A stretch of 64,000 nucleotides of DNA from Neotamlana laminarinivorans (GTDB lineage Bacteria; Bacteroidota; Bacteroidia; Flavobacteriales; Flavobacteriaceae). This document shows, in pieces, positions 1 through 10,091 of the stretch. The number at the start of each line of letters is the position of its first letter. Position 1 is the first letter of the stretch. The position numbers and the translations under genes are program-made. The notes beneath the pieces were generated by a model, which ran no database searches, was not told where the DNA came from, and was given only the letters and a program-made list of their open reading frames with translations. The stretch spans positions 833,597-897,596 of the forward strand of contig NZ_JAJAPW010000001.1 of NCBI RefSeq assembly GCF_020523925.1, in the 5' to 3' direction.

Positions 1-318
1 CGAAACGGTATTATTTTAATAGATTATGCCGATGAGCTTCACCTCCACCATGGTAAAACATTTAAAGAAGCTGCTATTTTATCTGCAGAACGCAGAATGC
101 GTCCAATATTTTTAACATCGGCTGCCGCTGCGGTTGGTGTAACACCAATGATAATTAGTCGCTCTAGTCTTTGGGGACCACTTGGTACTGTAATTGCCTT
201 TGGTTTATTAGTATCTATGGTATTAACATTATATGTATTACCAATTTTATATTGGATATTTTTTAGAGGAGATGAAGACAAAACTGAACAAGAACAAAAT
301 ATTGAAAACCATGAGTAA
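1..318 (+). CDS. RND efflux transporter permease, C-terminal fragment
   Basis: The reading frame is open from base 1 to the stop at 318, so the 5' part lies outside the window. The visible 105 residues hold the last transmembrane part of an AcrB/CusA/HAE1-type permease: an ILIDYA segment, the ERRMRPIFLTS loop that precedes TM11 in this family, a small-residue-rich helix and a final helix (VIAFGLLVSMVLTLYVLPILY) before a short acidic cytoplasmic tail. Such permeases are inner-membrane proton-driven pumps that work with a periplasmic adaptor and an outer-membrane channel. The next gene, overlapping by 8 bases, is a TolC-like channel, which supports a tripartite efflux operon. The substrate (drug or metal) cannot be told from this fragment. 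Confidence 0.9.
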   Translation, partial: RNGIILIDYADELHLHHGKTFKEAAILSAERRMRPIFLTSAAAAVGVTPMIISRSSLWGPLGTVIAFGLLVSMVLTLYVLPILYWIFFRGDEDKTEQEQNIENHE

Positions 319-1639
319 CACATATAAATTAGCATATTTATCTACTAGCGTTTTTATTGTCTTTCTATTATTTAACACAGTTACTGTTAATGCACAAGAG
401 AAACAATTAAAACTAGACGATTTAAAAAAGAAAGCGCTACAATACAGTAGAAGTATAAAAAACGATTCACTTTTAATAAAAAAAGCAGAATTTGTTAAGC
501 AAGAAGCTTTTGATAATTATTTTCCAGAAGTTTCAGCAAATGCATTTGCTGTTCAAGCTTTTGATTATTTAGTACCTGAAATACCAACCTATTTGCCCGA
601 CGGTATTGAGAATATATATTCTGTAGGCGCTACAGCAACACAAGCCGTTTATGCAGGAGGCAAAGTAAGACTTGGCAATAAGCTAGCTGAATTACAATTA
701 GAAGCTAGAAAAATTGGTCATGAAACTACTATAGATTCTGTTATGTTTAATACAGAATTAAAGTTTTGGCAGCTAATACAGTTACAAGAGCAACAAAAAG
801 TATTACAAGCAGGTAAAACGTATGTTAACGAACTTTTAAAACAACAACAGGACTTACTAGATGCTGGGTTAATATCTGAAAGCCAAATGCTACAAGTAAA
901 TGTTGAAAAAAGTAATATTCTGGTTAACGAATTAGAACTTGCTAATTTTAGAAAAATTGCACTTTTAGATTTAGCTTTATATGTAGGAATACCTTTTGAC
1001 ACTACTATGGTAGCCACAAGCAGTATTAATGAAGAGGCTTTTTCATCGGCAATTTTAGATAACAATTTAACTATTGATTTAGCTAGCAACAATCTATATC
1101 AACTTTCTCAAAAACAAGTAAGTGCTGCCGAATTGCAAGTTAAAAATGAAAAATCGAATTTATTACCACAAGTTGCCGTGGGCGTAAACGCAGTAAAAGT
1201 AGGTACTTTTAACAATGCTTTTGATATGGATATACAACCCATTGCTTTTGGTACAGTAACCATACCTATTTCTGCATTCTGGGGAAAAGAAAAAAAGAAA
1301 ATTCGCCAAAAAGAAGTGGATTTACAAATTGCTGAAAATAATTTACATGATGTTGAAGATCAATTAACAAAATACATTACCAAAAATTGGTACGATTTAC
1401 AAACAGCAAACAAACAAATTCAATATGCAAAAGACAAACTTACTTTTGCCAACAAAAACCTTGAAGCTCAACGTGATAATTACAATAGTGGTTTAAACAA
1501 TTTAACCGATTTATTAAACGCAAGACAAACTCAAGAAGAAGCCGAAGCTAGCTTAATAAGCGCTATTGCTAATTTTAAACAAAAAGAAGCGACTTACTTA
1601 TACAGCACAAACCAAATTGAAATTCCGGTTTTAGATTAA
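311..1639 (+). CDS. TolC-family outer-membrane efflux channel
   Basis: This 442-residue protein is the outer-membrane factor partner of the pump encoded just upstream. The start at 311 is chosen because it gives a signal peptide (MSNTYKLAYLST, then a hydrophobic stretch ending VNAQ). The frame is open further upstream with other in-frame ATGs, but these would add a hydrophilic extension. The mature part has the usual OEP organisation: two long coiled-coil halves rich in Q, L and N, with motifs such as QAVYAGGKVRLGNKLAE near residue 115 and NYNSGLNNLTDLLNARQTQ near 390, the latter typical of the second TolC repeat. Its start overlaps the stop of the permease gene by 8 bases, so the two are probably translationally coupled. 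A terminator follows directly. Confidence 0.9.
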   Translation: MSNTYKLAYLSTSVFIVFLLFNTVTVNAQEKQLKLDDLKKKALQYSRSIKNDSLLIKKAEFVKQEAFDNYFPEVSANAFAVQAFDYLVPEIPTYLPDGIENIYSVGATATQAVYAGGKVRLGNKLAELQLEARKIGHETTIDSVMFNTELKFWQLIQLQEQQKVLQAGKTYVNELLKQQQDLLDAGLISESQMLQVNVEKSNILVNELELANFRKIALLDLALYVGIPFDTTMVATSSINEEAFSSAILDNNLTIDLASNNLYQLSQKQVSAAELQVKNEKSNLLPQVAVGVNAVKVGTFNNAFDMDIQPIAFGTVTIPISAFWGKEKKKIRQKEVDLQIAENNLHDVEDQLTKYITKNWYDLQTANKQIQYAKDKLTFANKNLEAQRDNYNSGLNNLTDLLNARQTQEEAEASLISAIANFKQKEATYLYSTNQIEIPVLD

Positions 1640-1656
1640 TAGCAAATAATCGTTCC

Positions 1657-1697
1657 AAAAAAAAAAGGCTATAAACATTGTTTATAGCCTTTTTTTT
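1657..1697. terminator. Bidirectional intrinsic terminator
   Basis: The stem is GGCTATAAAC/GTTTATAGCC with an ATT loop (1667-1689), flanked by a run of A on the left and T on the right. It can therefore end the efflux operon on the plus strand and glmM, which converges from the other side. Confidence 0.9.
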
Positions 1698-1711
1698 GTT
1701 TTAAATCAATC

Positions 1712-3100
1712 TTATTTTTTGGCTATTTCACCTAATTCTTCAATAAATTTATCAGCTAAATTATCTGCAACATCTTGCGATTTAGCTTCAGTATAAATTC
1801 TAATAATAGGTTCTGTATTACTTTTTCGTAAGTGTACCCAATTCTCCGGGAAATCTATTTTCACACCATCAACAGTGGTTAATTGTTCGTTTTGGTAACG
1901 GGATTCTATTTCTTTTAAAATAGCATCAACATCTAATTCTGGTGTTAATTCTATTTTCTTTTTACTCATAAAATAACTTGGGTAGGTTTTTTTAAGCGCA
2001 CTAACACTCATTTTTTTATCGGCTAATAAACTTAAAAACAGAGCTACTCCAACTAAGGCATCTCTACCATAATGTGCTGGAGGATAAATTATTCCACCGT
2101 TACCTTCACCTCCAATAACCACGTTATTTTTCTTCATTAAATTCACAACATTCACTTCGCCTACAGCACTTGCTTCATATGTTCCGCCATGTTTTTCGGT
2201 TACATCGCGCAATGCTCTGGTAGAACTCATATTGCTTACTGTATTTCCTGGTGTTTTGCTTAACACATAATCGGCACAAGCCACTAACGTATATTCTTCA
2301 CCAAACATTTCTCCATTTTCATCCATAAAGGCTAATCTATCTACATCTGGATCTACCACAATTCCAAAGTCGGCATTGTGTTTTTTTACAGCTTCAGACA
2401 AATCGGTTAAATGCTCTTTTAAAGGTTCGGGGTTATGCGGAAAATGCCCGTTTGGGTCGCAATATAATTTAATTACATTTACACCTAAACGTTCTAAAAG
2501 CAAAGGTATAGCAATACCTCCGGTAGAATTTACACCATCAAAAACTACTGTAAAATTAGCATTCTCAATAGCCTTTACATTTACTAAATCTAAATCCAGT
2601 ACTTCAATAATATGTAAATCTATATATGCTTTATTTTTAGTAATTTTTCCCAGACTATCTACATCAGCAAAATTTATAGTATTATTTTCTGCTATTTCTA
2701 AAATTTCGGCACCTGCTTTGGCATCAACAAACTCGCCCTTGCTATTTAATAATTTTAAAGCATTCCATTGCTTTGGGTTGTGGCTTGCTGTTAAAATTAT
2801 ACCGCCATCGGCATGTTCCATAGGCACAGCAACCTCAACAGTTGGTGTAGTAGAAAGACCTACATCAACCACATCTATACCTAAGCCAATTAGTGTATTC
2901 ATTACTAAATTCTGTATCATTTTTCCAGAAATACGCGCATCTCGCCCAACTACAACTTTATAATTTTGTTTGTCGCGTTGCTGCTTTACCCACATACCAT
3001 AGGCCGAAGCAAATTTTACAGCATCAATAGGAGTTAAATTATCACCTACTTGACCACCTATTGTACCTCGAATTCCTGAAATGGATTTTATTAACGTCAT
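1712..3100 (-). CDS. glmM: Phosphoglucosamine mutase
   Basis: This is a 462-residue alpha-D-phosphohexomutase. GlmM converts glucosamine-6-phosphate to glucosamine-1-phosphate for UDP-GlcNAc, and so for peptidoglycan and LPS. All four family motifs are present: the phosphoserine loop TASHNP with Ser106, the magnesium site DPDVDRLAF (Asp250, Asp252, Asp254), the sugar-binding loop GEGNGG, and the phosphate-binding loop RKSNTEPIIRIYTEA near the C-terminus. The N-terminus SISGIRGTIGG is also typical. The length and the NTEP loop fit the Bacteroidota GlmM group, though a phosphomannomutase role cannot be fully excluded. It is a single gene with a -7 box about 23 bases upstream, and it shares a terminator with the converging efflux operon. 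Confidence 0.85.
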   Translation of the reverse strand: MTLIKSISGIRGTIGGQVGDNLTPIDAVKFASAYGMWVKQQRDKQNYKVVVGRDARISGKMIQNLVMNTLIGLGIDVVDVGLSTTPTVEVAVPMEHADGGIILTASHNPKQWNALKLLNSKGEFVDAKAGAEILEIAENNTINFADVDSLGKITKNKAYIDLHIIEVLDLDLVNVKAIENANFTVVFDGVNSTGGIAIPLLLERLGVNVIKLYCDPNGHFPHNPEPLKEHLTDLSEAVKKHNADFGIVVDPDVDRLAFMDENGEMFGEEYTLVACADYVLSKTPGNTVSNMSSTRALRDVTEKHGGTYEASAVGEVNVVNLMKKNNVVIGGEGNGGIIYPPAHYGRDALVGVALFLSLLADKKMSVSALKKTYPSYFMSKKKIELTPELDVDAILKEIESRYQNEQLTTVDGVKIDFPENWVHLRKSNTEPIIRIYTEAKSQDVADNLADKFIEELGEIAKK

Positions 3101-3122
3101 ATAATTTTTAATTAGTTATTCA

Positions 3123-3130
3123 CAAATATA
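3123..3130 (-). promoter_or_regulatory. Bacteroidota -7 box for glmM
   Basis: On the minus strand this reads TATATTTG, an exact TAnnTTTG match, 23 bases before the glmM start codon. No TTG was found at the expected -33 position, so only the -7 element is supported. Confidence 0.5.
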
Positions 3131-3177
3131 GTATTTCAAAATCGTAATTTTTACTAAGGAATTTGTAAATTTCCAGA

Positions 3178-3777
3178 ATGAATTACTTAGCCCACATCTA
3201 TTTATCTGAAGGTAATAAACTAGTTACTATTGGAAATTTTATTGCAGATGATATAAAAGGAAAAAAATACCAAACCTTACCCAAAGAAATACAAATAGGC
3301 ATATTATTGCATAGACACATAGATACTTTTACTGATGCACATCCTATTGTAAGGCAAAGCACAAAAAAACTACATAAAAATTATGGGCACTATTCTGGAG
3401 TTATTGTAGATATTTTATACGATCATTTTTTAGCCAAAAACTGGGTAAAATACTCAACAACACTACTACCTGATTACATTGAAAATTTTTATGATTTACT
3501 ACGAGAAAATTTTGAATTACTTCCTCCTAGAATTCAAAAAATGATGCCACACATGGTTACCGATAATTGGCTAATATATTATGCCTCTATTGATGGAATT
3601 ACTAAAGTTTTAGATGCCATGAATAAACGTACCCAAAATAGATCGGGTATGGATAGAGCAATAGACGAATTAACATTATATTATGATGAATTTGAAAATG
3701 AATTCACTCTTTTCTTTGAAGAATTAAGAGCATCATCAAAAGAAAAATTTAAATTATTAAACACCATTATTAGATGA
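3178..3777 (+). CDS. Acyl carrier protein phosphodiesterase-like protein (DUF479/AcpH family)
   Basis: This 199-residue protein begins MNYLAHIYLSEGN and continues with GNFIADDIKG, the hallmark of the AcpH/DUF479 family. It then has LLHRHIDTFTDAHP, whose His and Asp residues belong to the HD-like metal site, and a conserved GVIVDILYDHFLA segment. The E. coli enzyme removes 4'-phosphopantetheine from ACP; in Bacteroidota the role has not been established to my knowledge, so the enzymatic name is by family only. The protein is cytosolic and has no signal peptide. Its stop overlaps the start of the gamma-glutamyltransferase gene (ATGA), so the two are co-translated, although no functional link is obvious. 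Confidence 0.8.
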   Translation: MNYLAHIYLSEGNKLVTIGNFIADDIKGKKYQTLPKEIQIGILLHRHIDTFTDAHPIVRQSTKKLHKNYGHYSGVIVDILYDHFLAKNWVKYSTTLLPDYIENFYDLLRENFELLPPRIQKMMPHMVTDNWLIYYASIDGITKVLDAMNKRTQNRSGMDRAIDELTLYYDEFENEFTLFFEELRASSKEKFKLLNTIIR

Positions 3778-5465
3778 GAAACTTAATACTTTTTAGTATA
3801 ACATTAGTTTTATTTTCATGTAAAGAAAAGGTTCCTGAAAATGTAAAAACACGAGGTTTAATAACACAGAATGCCATGGTAGTTTCGGCAAGAGCTGAAG
3901 CTTCAAAAATTGGTAGCGATATTTTAAAACAAGGTGGTAATGCTTTTGATGCCATGGTTGCTACAGAATTAGCATTAGCAGTGGCCTACCCTTACGCTGG
4001 AAATCTTGGTGGTGGAGGCTTTATGGTTTATAGAAAAAATAATGGCGAATATGGCGCTTTAGATTACAGAGAAAAAGCACCCCTAGCTGCTACAAAAGAC
4101 ATGTATTTAGATAGTTTAGGTAACATTATACCAGATAAAAGTACGCTAGGCGCTATGGCCGTGGGCGTTCCTGGAACAGTTGCTGGAGTTTTTGAAGTGC
4201 ATAAAAAACTAGGTTCTTTACCAATTAAAACTATTTTAGAACCTGTAATTAAATTGGCTAAAAAAGGGGTAATTGTTACCAAAAAACAGGAAAAACGAAT
4301 AAAAAAATATCAACCATTTTTTAAAAAAGCGAATCAAGATTCCATTATATTCGATAAAAATTGGAAAGAAAACGACACTATTAAATATCCGCAATTAGCA
4401 AAAACTTTAGAGCGTATTTTAAAAAACGGACGCGACGAGTTTTATAAAGGCGAAACAGCTAAAACACTAGCTAAATTTATGCAAGATAATGGCGGAATTA
4501 TTACCGAAGAAGATTTAGCGCTTTACCAAGCTAAATGGCGTAAACCCATAACTTTTACTTATGATGATTTAAAGGTTATTTCAATATCACCACCATCAAG
4601 CGGTGGTGTGTGTTTAGCGCAAATTATGAAAATGATTGAGCCTTACGATTTAAATGATTATGGTCACAATTCTGTAAAAAGCATTCAAGTTATTACGGAA
4701 GCCGAACGACGCACATTTGCTGATAGAAGTCATTTTTTAGGCGACCCAGACTTTGTTAATATTCCTATTGATTCGTTAATAGATGCATCATATTTAAATA
4801 GCAGAATGTCCAACTTTTCATTTAAAAAAGCGACTTTATCTAGCGATGTAACCTACGGAAATATTGAAGTTATGGAAAGTGATGAAACCACTCATTACTC
4901 TATTGTAGATCAATTTGGAAATGCTGTGGCTGTTACAACAACAATAAACGGAGCTTACGGTTCTAAATTATACTGCCAAGAATTAGGTTTCTTTTTAAAC
5001 AATGAAATGGACGATTTTAGTAGTAAACCCGGAGAACCTAATATGTTTGGCCTTATTGGCGCCGAAGCAAACAGTATAGCACCACAAAAAAGGATGCTTA
5101 GCGCCATGACACCAACAATTGTTGAAAAAAACGGCGAACTTTTTATGGTTGTAGGTACTCCTGGAGGTTCAACCATTATAACATCGGTATTACAAACTAT
5201 TTTAAACGTACACGAATATGGCATGACTATGCAAGACGCCGTTAATGCACCTCGTTTTCATCATCAATGGTTACCCGATGAAATTAGATTAGAAAAAAAC
5301 GGATTTAGCAAAAAACTCAAAACAGAATTACAAAATCTAGGCTACCCAATAAACGAAAATCGTTCTCCTATTTTGGGTAAAGTAGATGCTATTCTTGTTT
5401 TAGACGACAAAACCTATGAAGCTGGTGCCGATTACAGAGGAGACGACACTGCTATTGGATTTTAA
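3774..5465 (+). CDS. ggt: Gamma-glutamyltransferase, lipoprotein
   Basis: This is a 563-residue Ntn-hydrolase precursor. The N-terminus MRNLILFSITLVLFSC is a lipoprotein signal with the lipidated Cys at 16, so the enzyme is anchored in the periplasm or outer membrane. Family motifs include GGNAFDAMVA, GNLGGGGFMVY, and the autocleavage site ESDETTHYSIVD, where Thr372 becomes the N-terminal nucleophile of the small subunit. The small subunit also carries PGGSTIITSV. GGT cleaves gamma-glutamyl bonds in glutathione and related compounds, giving glutamate and Cys-Gly. The gene overlaps the upstream AcpH-like gene by 4 bases and is followed 26 bases later by an unrecognised membrane-anchored gene, suggesting a three-gene operon. 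Confidence 0.93.
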   Translation: MRNLILFSITLVLFSCKEKVPENVKTRGLITQNAMVVSARAEASKIGSDILKQGGNAFDAMVATELALAVAYPYAGNLGGGGFMVYRKNNGEYGALDYREKAPLAATKDMYLDSLGNIIPDKSTLGAMAVGVPGTVAGVFEVHKKLGSLPIKTILEPVIKLAKKGVIVTKKQEKRIKKYQPFFKKANQDSIIFDKNWKENDTIKYPQLAKTLERILKNGRDEFYKGETAKTLAKFMQDNGGIITEEDLALYQAKWRKPITFTYDDLKVISISPPSSGGVCLAQIMKMIEPYDLNDYGHNSVKSIQVITEAERRTFADRSHFLGDPDFVNIPIDSLIDASYLNSRMSNFSFKKATLSSDVTYGNIEVMESDETTHYSIVDQFGNAVAVTTTINGAYGSKLYCQELGFFLNNEMDDFSSKPGEPNMFGLIGAEANSIAPQKRMLSAMTPTIVEKNGELFMVVGTPGGSTIITSVLQTILNVHEYGMTMQDAVNAPRFHHQWLPDEIRLEKNGFSKKLKTELQNLGYPINENRSPILGKVDAILVLDDKTYEAGADYRGDDTAIGF

Positions 5466-5491
5466 TTATTAAAAAATAATAATCGTTATAA

Positions 5492-6220
5492 ATGACCAAA
5501 AGATTAAAAAAAATATTAAAAATTATTTTAGGGGTAATTGTGTTTTTCACCTTACCTTCCTTACTTTTATTTGGCTTTTTATATTTTAAATACAACGAAG
5601 ATTTACCAACAGGAATTCAAGGTAAAAAAGCTGATGCGTTAGCCAAAAACATGCTACAAAGCTTAAATTATGAAGCTTATAAAAACACCGATTATATTGA
5701 ATGGACTTTTAAAAAAAGACATCATTATAATTGGAACAAAAAAAATAATATTTGCGAAGTTTTCTGGAAAAACAACAAGGTTGAGCTTAACCTAAATAAA
5801 CCTTCGCTAAGTATTGCTTTTGTAAACAACGAAAAAGTTGTAGACGAAACAACAGCCAAAGACCTAATTAATAAAGCAACAGTTTATTTTAACAACGATT
5901 CGTTTTGGCTTGTAGCACCATACAAAGTGTTTGATAATGGTGTAGAAAGACGCCTCGTAAAAACCGAAAACAACAAGGAAACACTTTTAATTACTTATAA
6001 ATCTGGAGGATCAACACCTGGCGACTCCTATTTATGGCTATTTAACGAAAACGGAAAACCCAAATCGTTTAAAATTTGGGCATCAATTTTACCTATAAAT
6101 GGTTTAGAAGCCACTTGGAACGATTGGACAACCACCGAAACAGGTGCGCAATTACCAACCTTTCATAAACTTTTGGTTTTAGGTATAGAGATAGAAGATA
6201 TTAAAACCAATAAAAACTAA
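5492..6220 (+). CDS. Membrane-anchored protein of unknown function
   Basis: I do not recognise this 242-residue protein. A basic N-terminus (MTKRLKKILK) is followed by one hydrophobic helix (about residues 10-32), so it is either an uncleaved signal anchor or a signal peptide. The rest is a polar domain with alternating beta-like segments rich in W, F, Y, K and N, including SGGSTPGDSYLWLFNENGKP and WNDWTTTETGAQLPTFH. The pattern is reminiscent of LolA-like or other periplasmic half-barrel folds, but that is only an impression. It lies 26 bases behind ggt on the same strand and converges on the next gene with one base between the stops. Confidence 0.75.
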   Translation: MTKRLKKILKIILGVIVFFTLPSLLLFGFLYFKYNEDLPTGIQGKKADALAKNMLQSLNYEAYKNTDYIEWTFKKRHHYNWNKKNNICEVFWKNNKVELNLNKPSLSIAFVNNEKVVDETTAKDLINKATVYFNNDSFWLVAPYKVFDNGVERRLVKTENNKETLLITYKSGGSTPGDSYLWLFNENGKPKSFKIWASILPINGLEATWNDWTTTETGAQLPTFHKLLVLGIEIEDIKTNKN

Positions 6221-6221
6221 A

Positions 6222-6746
6222 CTACTTACTGCGTTGCCCTACAAACTTGTGGGTATCCGATTTAAAAAGCACATTAAAGCTAGTTAAACTGCCGTAAATT
6301 CTAGTTAAATATTGCTGTAAATCTATTTTTTGTTGCGCATCTAAATCACTAGAATTTATACGCTGTTCCATAACTCGTAAACGATCTCTTACCATGGTTA
6401 TTTTATGAAAAAACTTATCAATAGGCAATTCGTATGGCTTCAAATTATCATCGGCTGGTTGTAAAATTAAAGTTCCACCTTTGTACTTATCAGCAATAGG
6501 CACAACTTCGCTAGCATCGCTCCATTTTTTTAAAATTTTAACCAAACTAGTTTCTACATCATAAAAACTAACGGTATCAACTTCATCTTGAGCCGCTTCA
6601 ATAACCTCAAAATCACTATCTAAATCAATAGTTTCCAATCCGTTTTCAATAAAAGTAATCCAGTAATGTTGCGAGGTAACATTAGTAACTACACCTTTAC
6701 CAAATTCGACATGATTTATCCTAGATCCAATTCCTAATAATTTCAT
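6222..6746 (-). CDS. Conserved hypothetical protein with an N-terminal Tudor/KOW-like segment
   Basis: This is a 174-residue soluble protein. The first 50 residues (GIGSRINHVEFGKGVVTNV, then ITFIENGLETIDLDSDFEVIE) resemble the small beta-barrel of KOW, Tudor or CarD-like domains that begin 'G..V.H..FG.G.V'. The remainder is charged and probably helical, ending KSDTHKFVGQRSK. No catalytic motif is seen. It is divergent from uvrA, with about 97 bases between the starts, and converges on the preceding gene. A nucleic-acid or protein-interaction role is inference only. Confidence 0.75.
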   Translation of the reverse strand: MKLLGIGSRINHVEFGKGVVTNVTSQHYWITFIENGLETIDLDSDFEVIEAAQDEVDTVSFYDVETSLVKILKKWSDASEVVPIADKYKGGTLILQPADDNLKPYELPIDKFFHKITMVRDRLRVMEQRINSSDLDAQQKIDLQQYLTRIYGSLTSFNVLFKSDTHKFVGQRSK

Positions 6747-6843
6747 TTATATAATTTTTAGTTGTTTACAAGTATAAGAAATACAACATAAAACTTCACA
6801 AGAAATTAACAACTAAAGTTGTAAATTAGCAGTTTTGTAATTT

Positions 6844-9681
6844 ATGAGCAATTTCGAAGAATTTATTGAAGTAAAAGGAGCACGAGTACACAATCTTAAA
6901 AATATAGATGTGTCTATTCCGCGTGAAAAACTTGTAGTTATTACAGGTTTATCGGGTAGCGGAAAATCGTCGTTAGCTTTCGATACTATTTATGCTGAAG
7001 GACAACGCCGTTACATTGAAACATTTTCGGCTTATGCCAGACAATTTTTAGGTGGTTTAGAACGACCAGATGTTGATAAAATTGATGGCCTCTCGCCTGT
7101 TATTGCCATAGAACAAAAAACAACGAGTAAATCGCCACGATCTACCGTTGGAACTATTACAGAAATATACGATTTTTTACGTCTACTTTTTGCTCGTGCT
7201 AGTGATGCTTATAGCTACAACACCGGCGAAAAAATGATTAGCTATAGCGACGAACAAATAAAAGAGCTCATTATAAAAGATTTTAATGGTAAACGCATTA
7301 ATATTTTAGCTCCTGTAATTCGATCTAGAAAAGGGCATTACCGCGAATTGTTCGAGCAAATAGCCAAACAAGGTTTTGTAAAAGTTAGAACTGATGGTAA
7401 TATTGTTGATATTACTCGTGGCATGAAGTTGGATAGGTACAAAACCCACGATATTGAAATTGTTATTGATAGATTAAAGGTTGATGATTCTGTAGATAAT
7501 GATAAAAGGCTTACCGAAACCATAAACACCGCCATGTACCATGGCGACGATGTACTTTTAGTAATTGATCAAGACACGCAAGAAGCACGTTATTTTAGTA
7601 GAAACTTAATGTGCCCTACTTCTGGAATTTCATACCCAAACCCAGAACCTAATAATTTCTCGTTTAACTCACCAAAAGGTGCGTGTAGTAACTGCAATGG
7701 TATTGGTACTTTATATAAAGTTAACGAAAGCAAAATTATTCCAGACCCGTCATTATCAATAAAAAATGGCGCTTTAGCACCACATGGCGCAGAAAAAAAG
7801 AGCTGGATTTTTAAGCAGTTTGAAACTATTGCACAACGTTATAATTTTAAACTAACCGATGCTTACAAGGATATTCCTGAAGAAGCTAAACAAATGATTT
7901 TATACGGTGGTAACGAAAAATTTTCTATTGAAAGTAAAACACTTGGTGTTACCAGAAATTATAAAATAGATTTTGAAGGCGTTGCTAATTTTATTGAAAA
8001 CCAATACAAAACAGCCGAATCTACTTCACTAAAACGTTGGGCTAAAGAGTACATGGATAAAGTTGAATGTCCTGTTTGTCAAGGTTCTCGGTTAAAAAAA
8101 GAATCGCTTTATTTTAAATTAAACGGTAAAAATATTGCCGAATTAGCAAATACCGATATTGTTGATTTAGCAGATTGGTTTAATGATTTAGACAAACACC
8201 TTTCAAAAAAACAACTAAAAATTGCTGAAGAAGTTGTAAAAGAAATAAAAGCTCGATTACAGTTTTTATTAGATGTAGGTTTAAACTATTTATCACTAAA
8301 CCGAAGTAGTAAAACCTTATCTGGTGGTGAGGCGCAACGTATTCGTTTAGCAACACAAATTGGATCGCAATTAGTTGGAGTTTTATATATTCTAGATGAA
8401 CCAAGTATTGGTTTACACCAACGCGATAATGAAAAACTCATAAATTCATTAGTTTCATTACGCGACATAGGCAACTCTGTTTTAGTAGTAGAACATGATA
8501 AAGACATGATTGAGCGTGCCGATTTTGTAGTAGATATTGGCCCTAAAGCAGGAAAACACGGAGGTGAAATAATTAGTTTAGGAACTCCGGAAGAACTTAA
8601 AACACATCATACACTTACGGCACAGTATTTAAATGGTGATTTAGAAATTGAAGTTCCTAAAAAACGACGTGAAGGCAACGGTAATTTCTTAGAGCTAAAA
8701 GGTTGCACAGGCAACAACTTAAAAAATGTATCTGTTAAGTTTCCTCTAGGAAAAATGATTGGAGTTACTGGTGTTTCCGGTAGCGGAAAATCGACCTTAA
8801 TTAACGAAACCCTTTACCCTATTTTAAATGCACATTACTTTAATGGTGTAAAAAAACCTATGCCTTACAAAAGCATTAAAGGTTTGGAATATATCGATAA
8901 AGTTATTGATATTAACCAATCGCCTATAGGAAGAACACCTCGAAGTAATCCAGCAACCTATACAGGTACTTTTGGCGAAATAAGAGCGCTTTTTGCAAAA
9001 ATACCAGAAGCCATGATTCGTGGTTATAAAGCTGGGCGTTTTAGCTTTAATGTAAAAGGTGGTCGCTGCGAAACTTGTCAAGGTGGTGGTTTACGCGTTA
9101 TAGAAATGAATTTTTTACCAGACGTTTATGTTGAATGCGAAACTTGCCAAGGTAAGCGCTTTAACCGTGAAACGTTAGAAATTCGATATAAAGGCAAAAA
9201 TATTAGTGATGTTTTAAACATGACTATTACTGAAGCTGTAGAATTTTTTGAGCACATCCCAAAAATTCACAGAAAACTAAAAACTATAAAAGATGTTGGT
9301 TTGGGTTATATTACATTGGGCCAACAAAGCACCACTTTGTCTGGTGGTGAAGCTCAACGTATTAAATTAGCTACCGAGCTCTCTAAACGCGATACTGGTA
9401 ATACCTTTTATATTTTAGATGAGCCTACTACCGGACTTCATTTTGAAGATATTCGTGTGTTGATGCAAGTTTTAAACAAACTAGCCGACAAAGGTAACAC
9501 GGTTTTAATTATAGAACACAATTTAGATGTTATTAAAACCGTTGATCATATTATAGACATTGGTTACGAAGGTGGTAAAGGAGGTGGCCAACTAGTTGTA
9601 GAGGGCACTCCCGAAAAGGTTGCAAAACACCCTAAAAGCTACACAGCTAAGTTTTTAAAAAAAGAGTTAAATAACTCCTAA
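6844..9681 (+). CDS. uvrA: Excinuclease ABC subunit A
   Basis: This 945-residue protein is the DNA damage-recognition ATPase of nucleotide excision repair, acting as a dimer with UvrB. It has the full UvrA layout: the first Walker [10 protein letters not shown] near residue 35, a UvrB-binding/insertion region, a CPVC zinc module near 409, the first signature [12 protein letters not shown] near 492, a second Walker [10 protein letters not shown] near 643, the CETC...CETC zinc finger near 742-768, and a second signature [12 protein letters not shown] near 833. The length is normal for the family. The start is the ATG right after a TTTTG-containing stretch; the leader would be very short if that stretch were the -7 box, so its promoter is not assigned. 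It stands alone and is followed by a small membrane-peptide gene. Confidence 0.98.
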   Translation: MSNFEEFIEVKGARVHNLKNIDVSIPREKLVVITGLSGSGKSSLAFDTIYAEGQRRYIETFSAYARQFLGGLERPDVDKIDGLSPVIAIEQKTTSKSPRSTVGTITEIYDFLRLLFARASDAYSYNTGEKMISYSDEQIKELIIKDFNGKRINILAPVIRSRKGHYRELFEQIAKQGFVKVRTDGNIVDITRGMKLDRYKTHDIEIVIDRLKVDDSVDNDKRLTETINTAMYHGDDVLLVIDQDTQEARYFSRNLMCPTSGISYPNPEPNNFSFNSPKGACSNCNGIGTLYKVNESKIIPDPSLSIKNGALAPHGAEKKSWIFKQFETIAQRYNFKLTDAYKDIPEEAKQMILYGGNEKFSIESKTLGVTRNYKIDFEGVANFIENQYKTAESTSLKRWAKEYMDKVECPVCQGSRLKKESLYFKLNGKNIAELANTDIVDLADWFNDLDKHLSKKQLKIAEEVVKEIKARLQFLLDVGLNYLSLNRSSKTLSGGEAQRIRLATQIGSQLVGVLYILDEPSIGLHQRDNEKLINSLVSLRDIGNSVLVVEHDKDMIERADFVVDIGPKAGKHGGEIISLGTPEELKTHHTLTAQYLNGDLEIEVPKKRREGNGNFLELKGCTGNNLKNVSVKFPLGKMIGVTGVSGSGKSTLINETLYPILNAHYFNGVKKPMPYKSIKGLEYIDKVIDINQSPIGRTPRSNPATYTGTFGEIRALFAKIPEAMIRGYKAGRFSFNVKGGRCETCQGGGLRVIEMNFLPDVYVECETCQGKRFNRETLEIRYKGKNISDVLNMTITEAVEFFEHIPKIHRKLKTIKDVGLGYITLGQQSTTLSGGEAQRIKLATELSKRDTGNTFYILDEPTTGLHFEDIRVLMQVLNKLADKGNTVLIIEHNLDVIKTVDHIIDIGYEGGKGGGQLVVEGTPEKVAKHPKSYTAKFLKKELNNS

Positions 9682-9722
9682 AAAACACTTAAACTATTAA
9701 AAAAACAAGTCTATAACACTAA

Positions 9723-9929
<207 letters not shown>

Positions 9930-9944
9930 TTAAATCTAAAACAC

Positions 9945-9978
9945 AAAAAAGCAAACTTAATAGGTTTGCTTTTTTTTA
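9945..9978. terminator. Intrinsic terminator after the small membrane protein
   Basis: A run of A precedes the stem GCAAAC/GTTTGC (9951-9956 with 9964-9969), which is followed by eight T. It ends the 55-residue gene on the plus strand. Confidence 0.85.
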
Positions 9979-10091
9979 GTAACCAACTCATTTACAACAA
10001 CTAATAATGTTTAATAAAATAATATAATAAGAAACTAAAACTATTTTGTTTTTAAATATTATTTTGCAATGTATAATTGAAAAAATTTAAC

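Noticed and set aside
2376..2963. 195-residue plus-strand open frame
   Set aside because: Lies entirely inside glmM on the opposite strand; its sequence is the antisense of conserved mutase motifs and has no independent features.
10077..10091. TTG start extending the LOG gene by five codons
   Set aside because: The ATG at 10092 is a better start and leaves a normal leader after the near-consensus -7 box.
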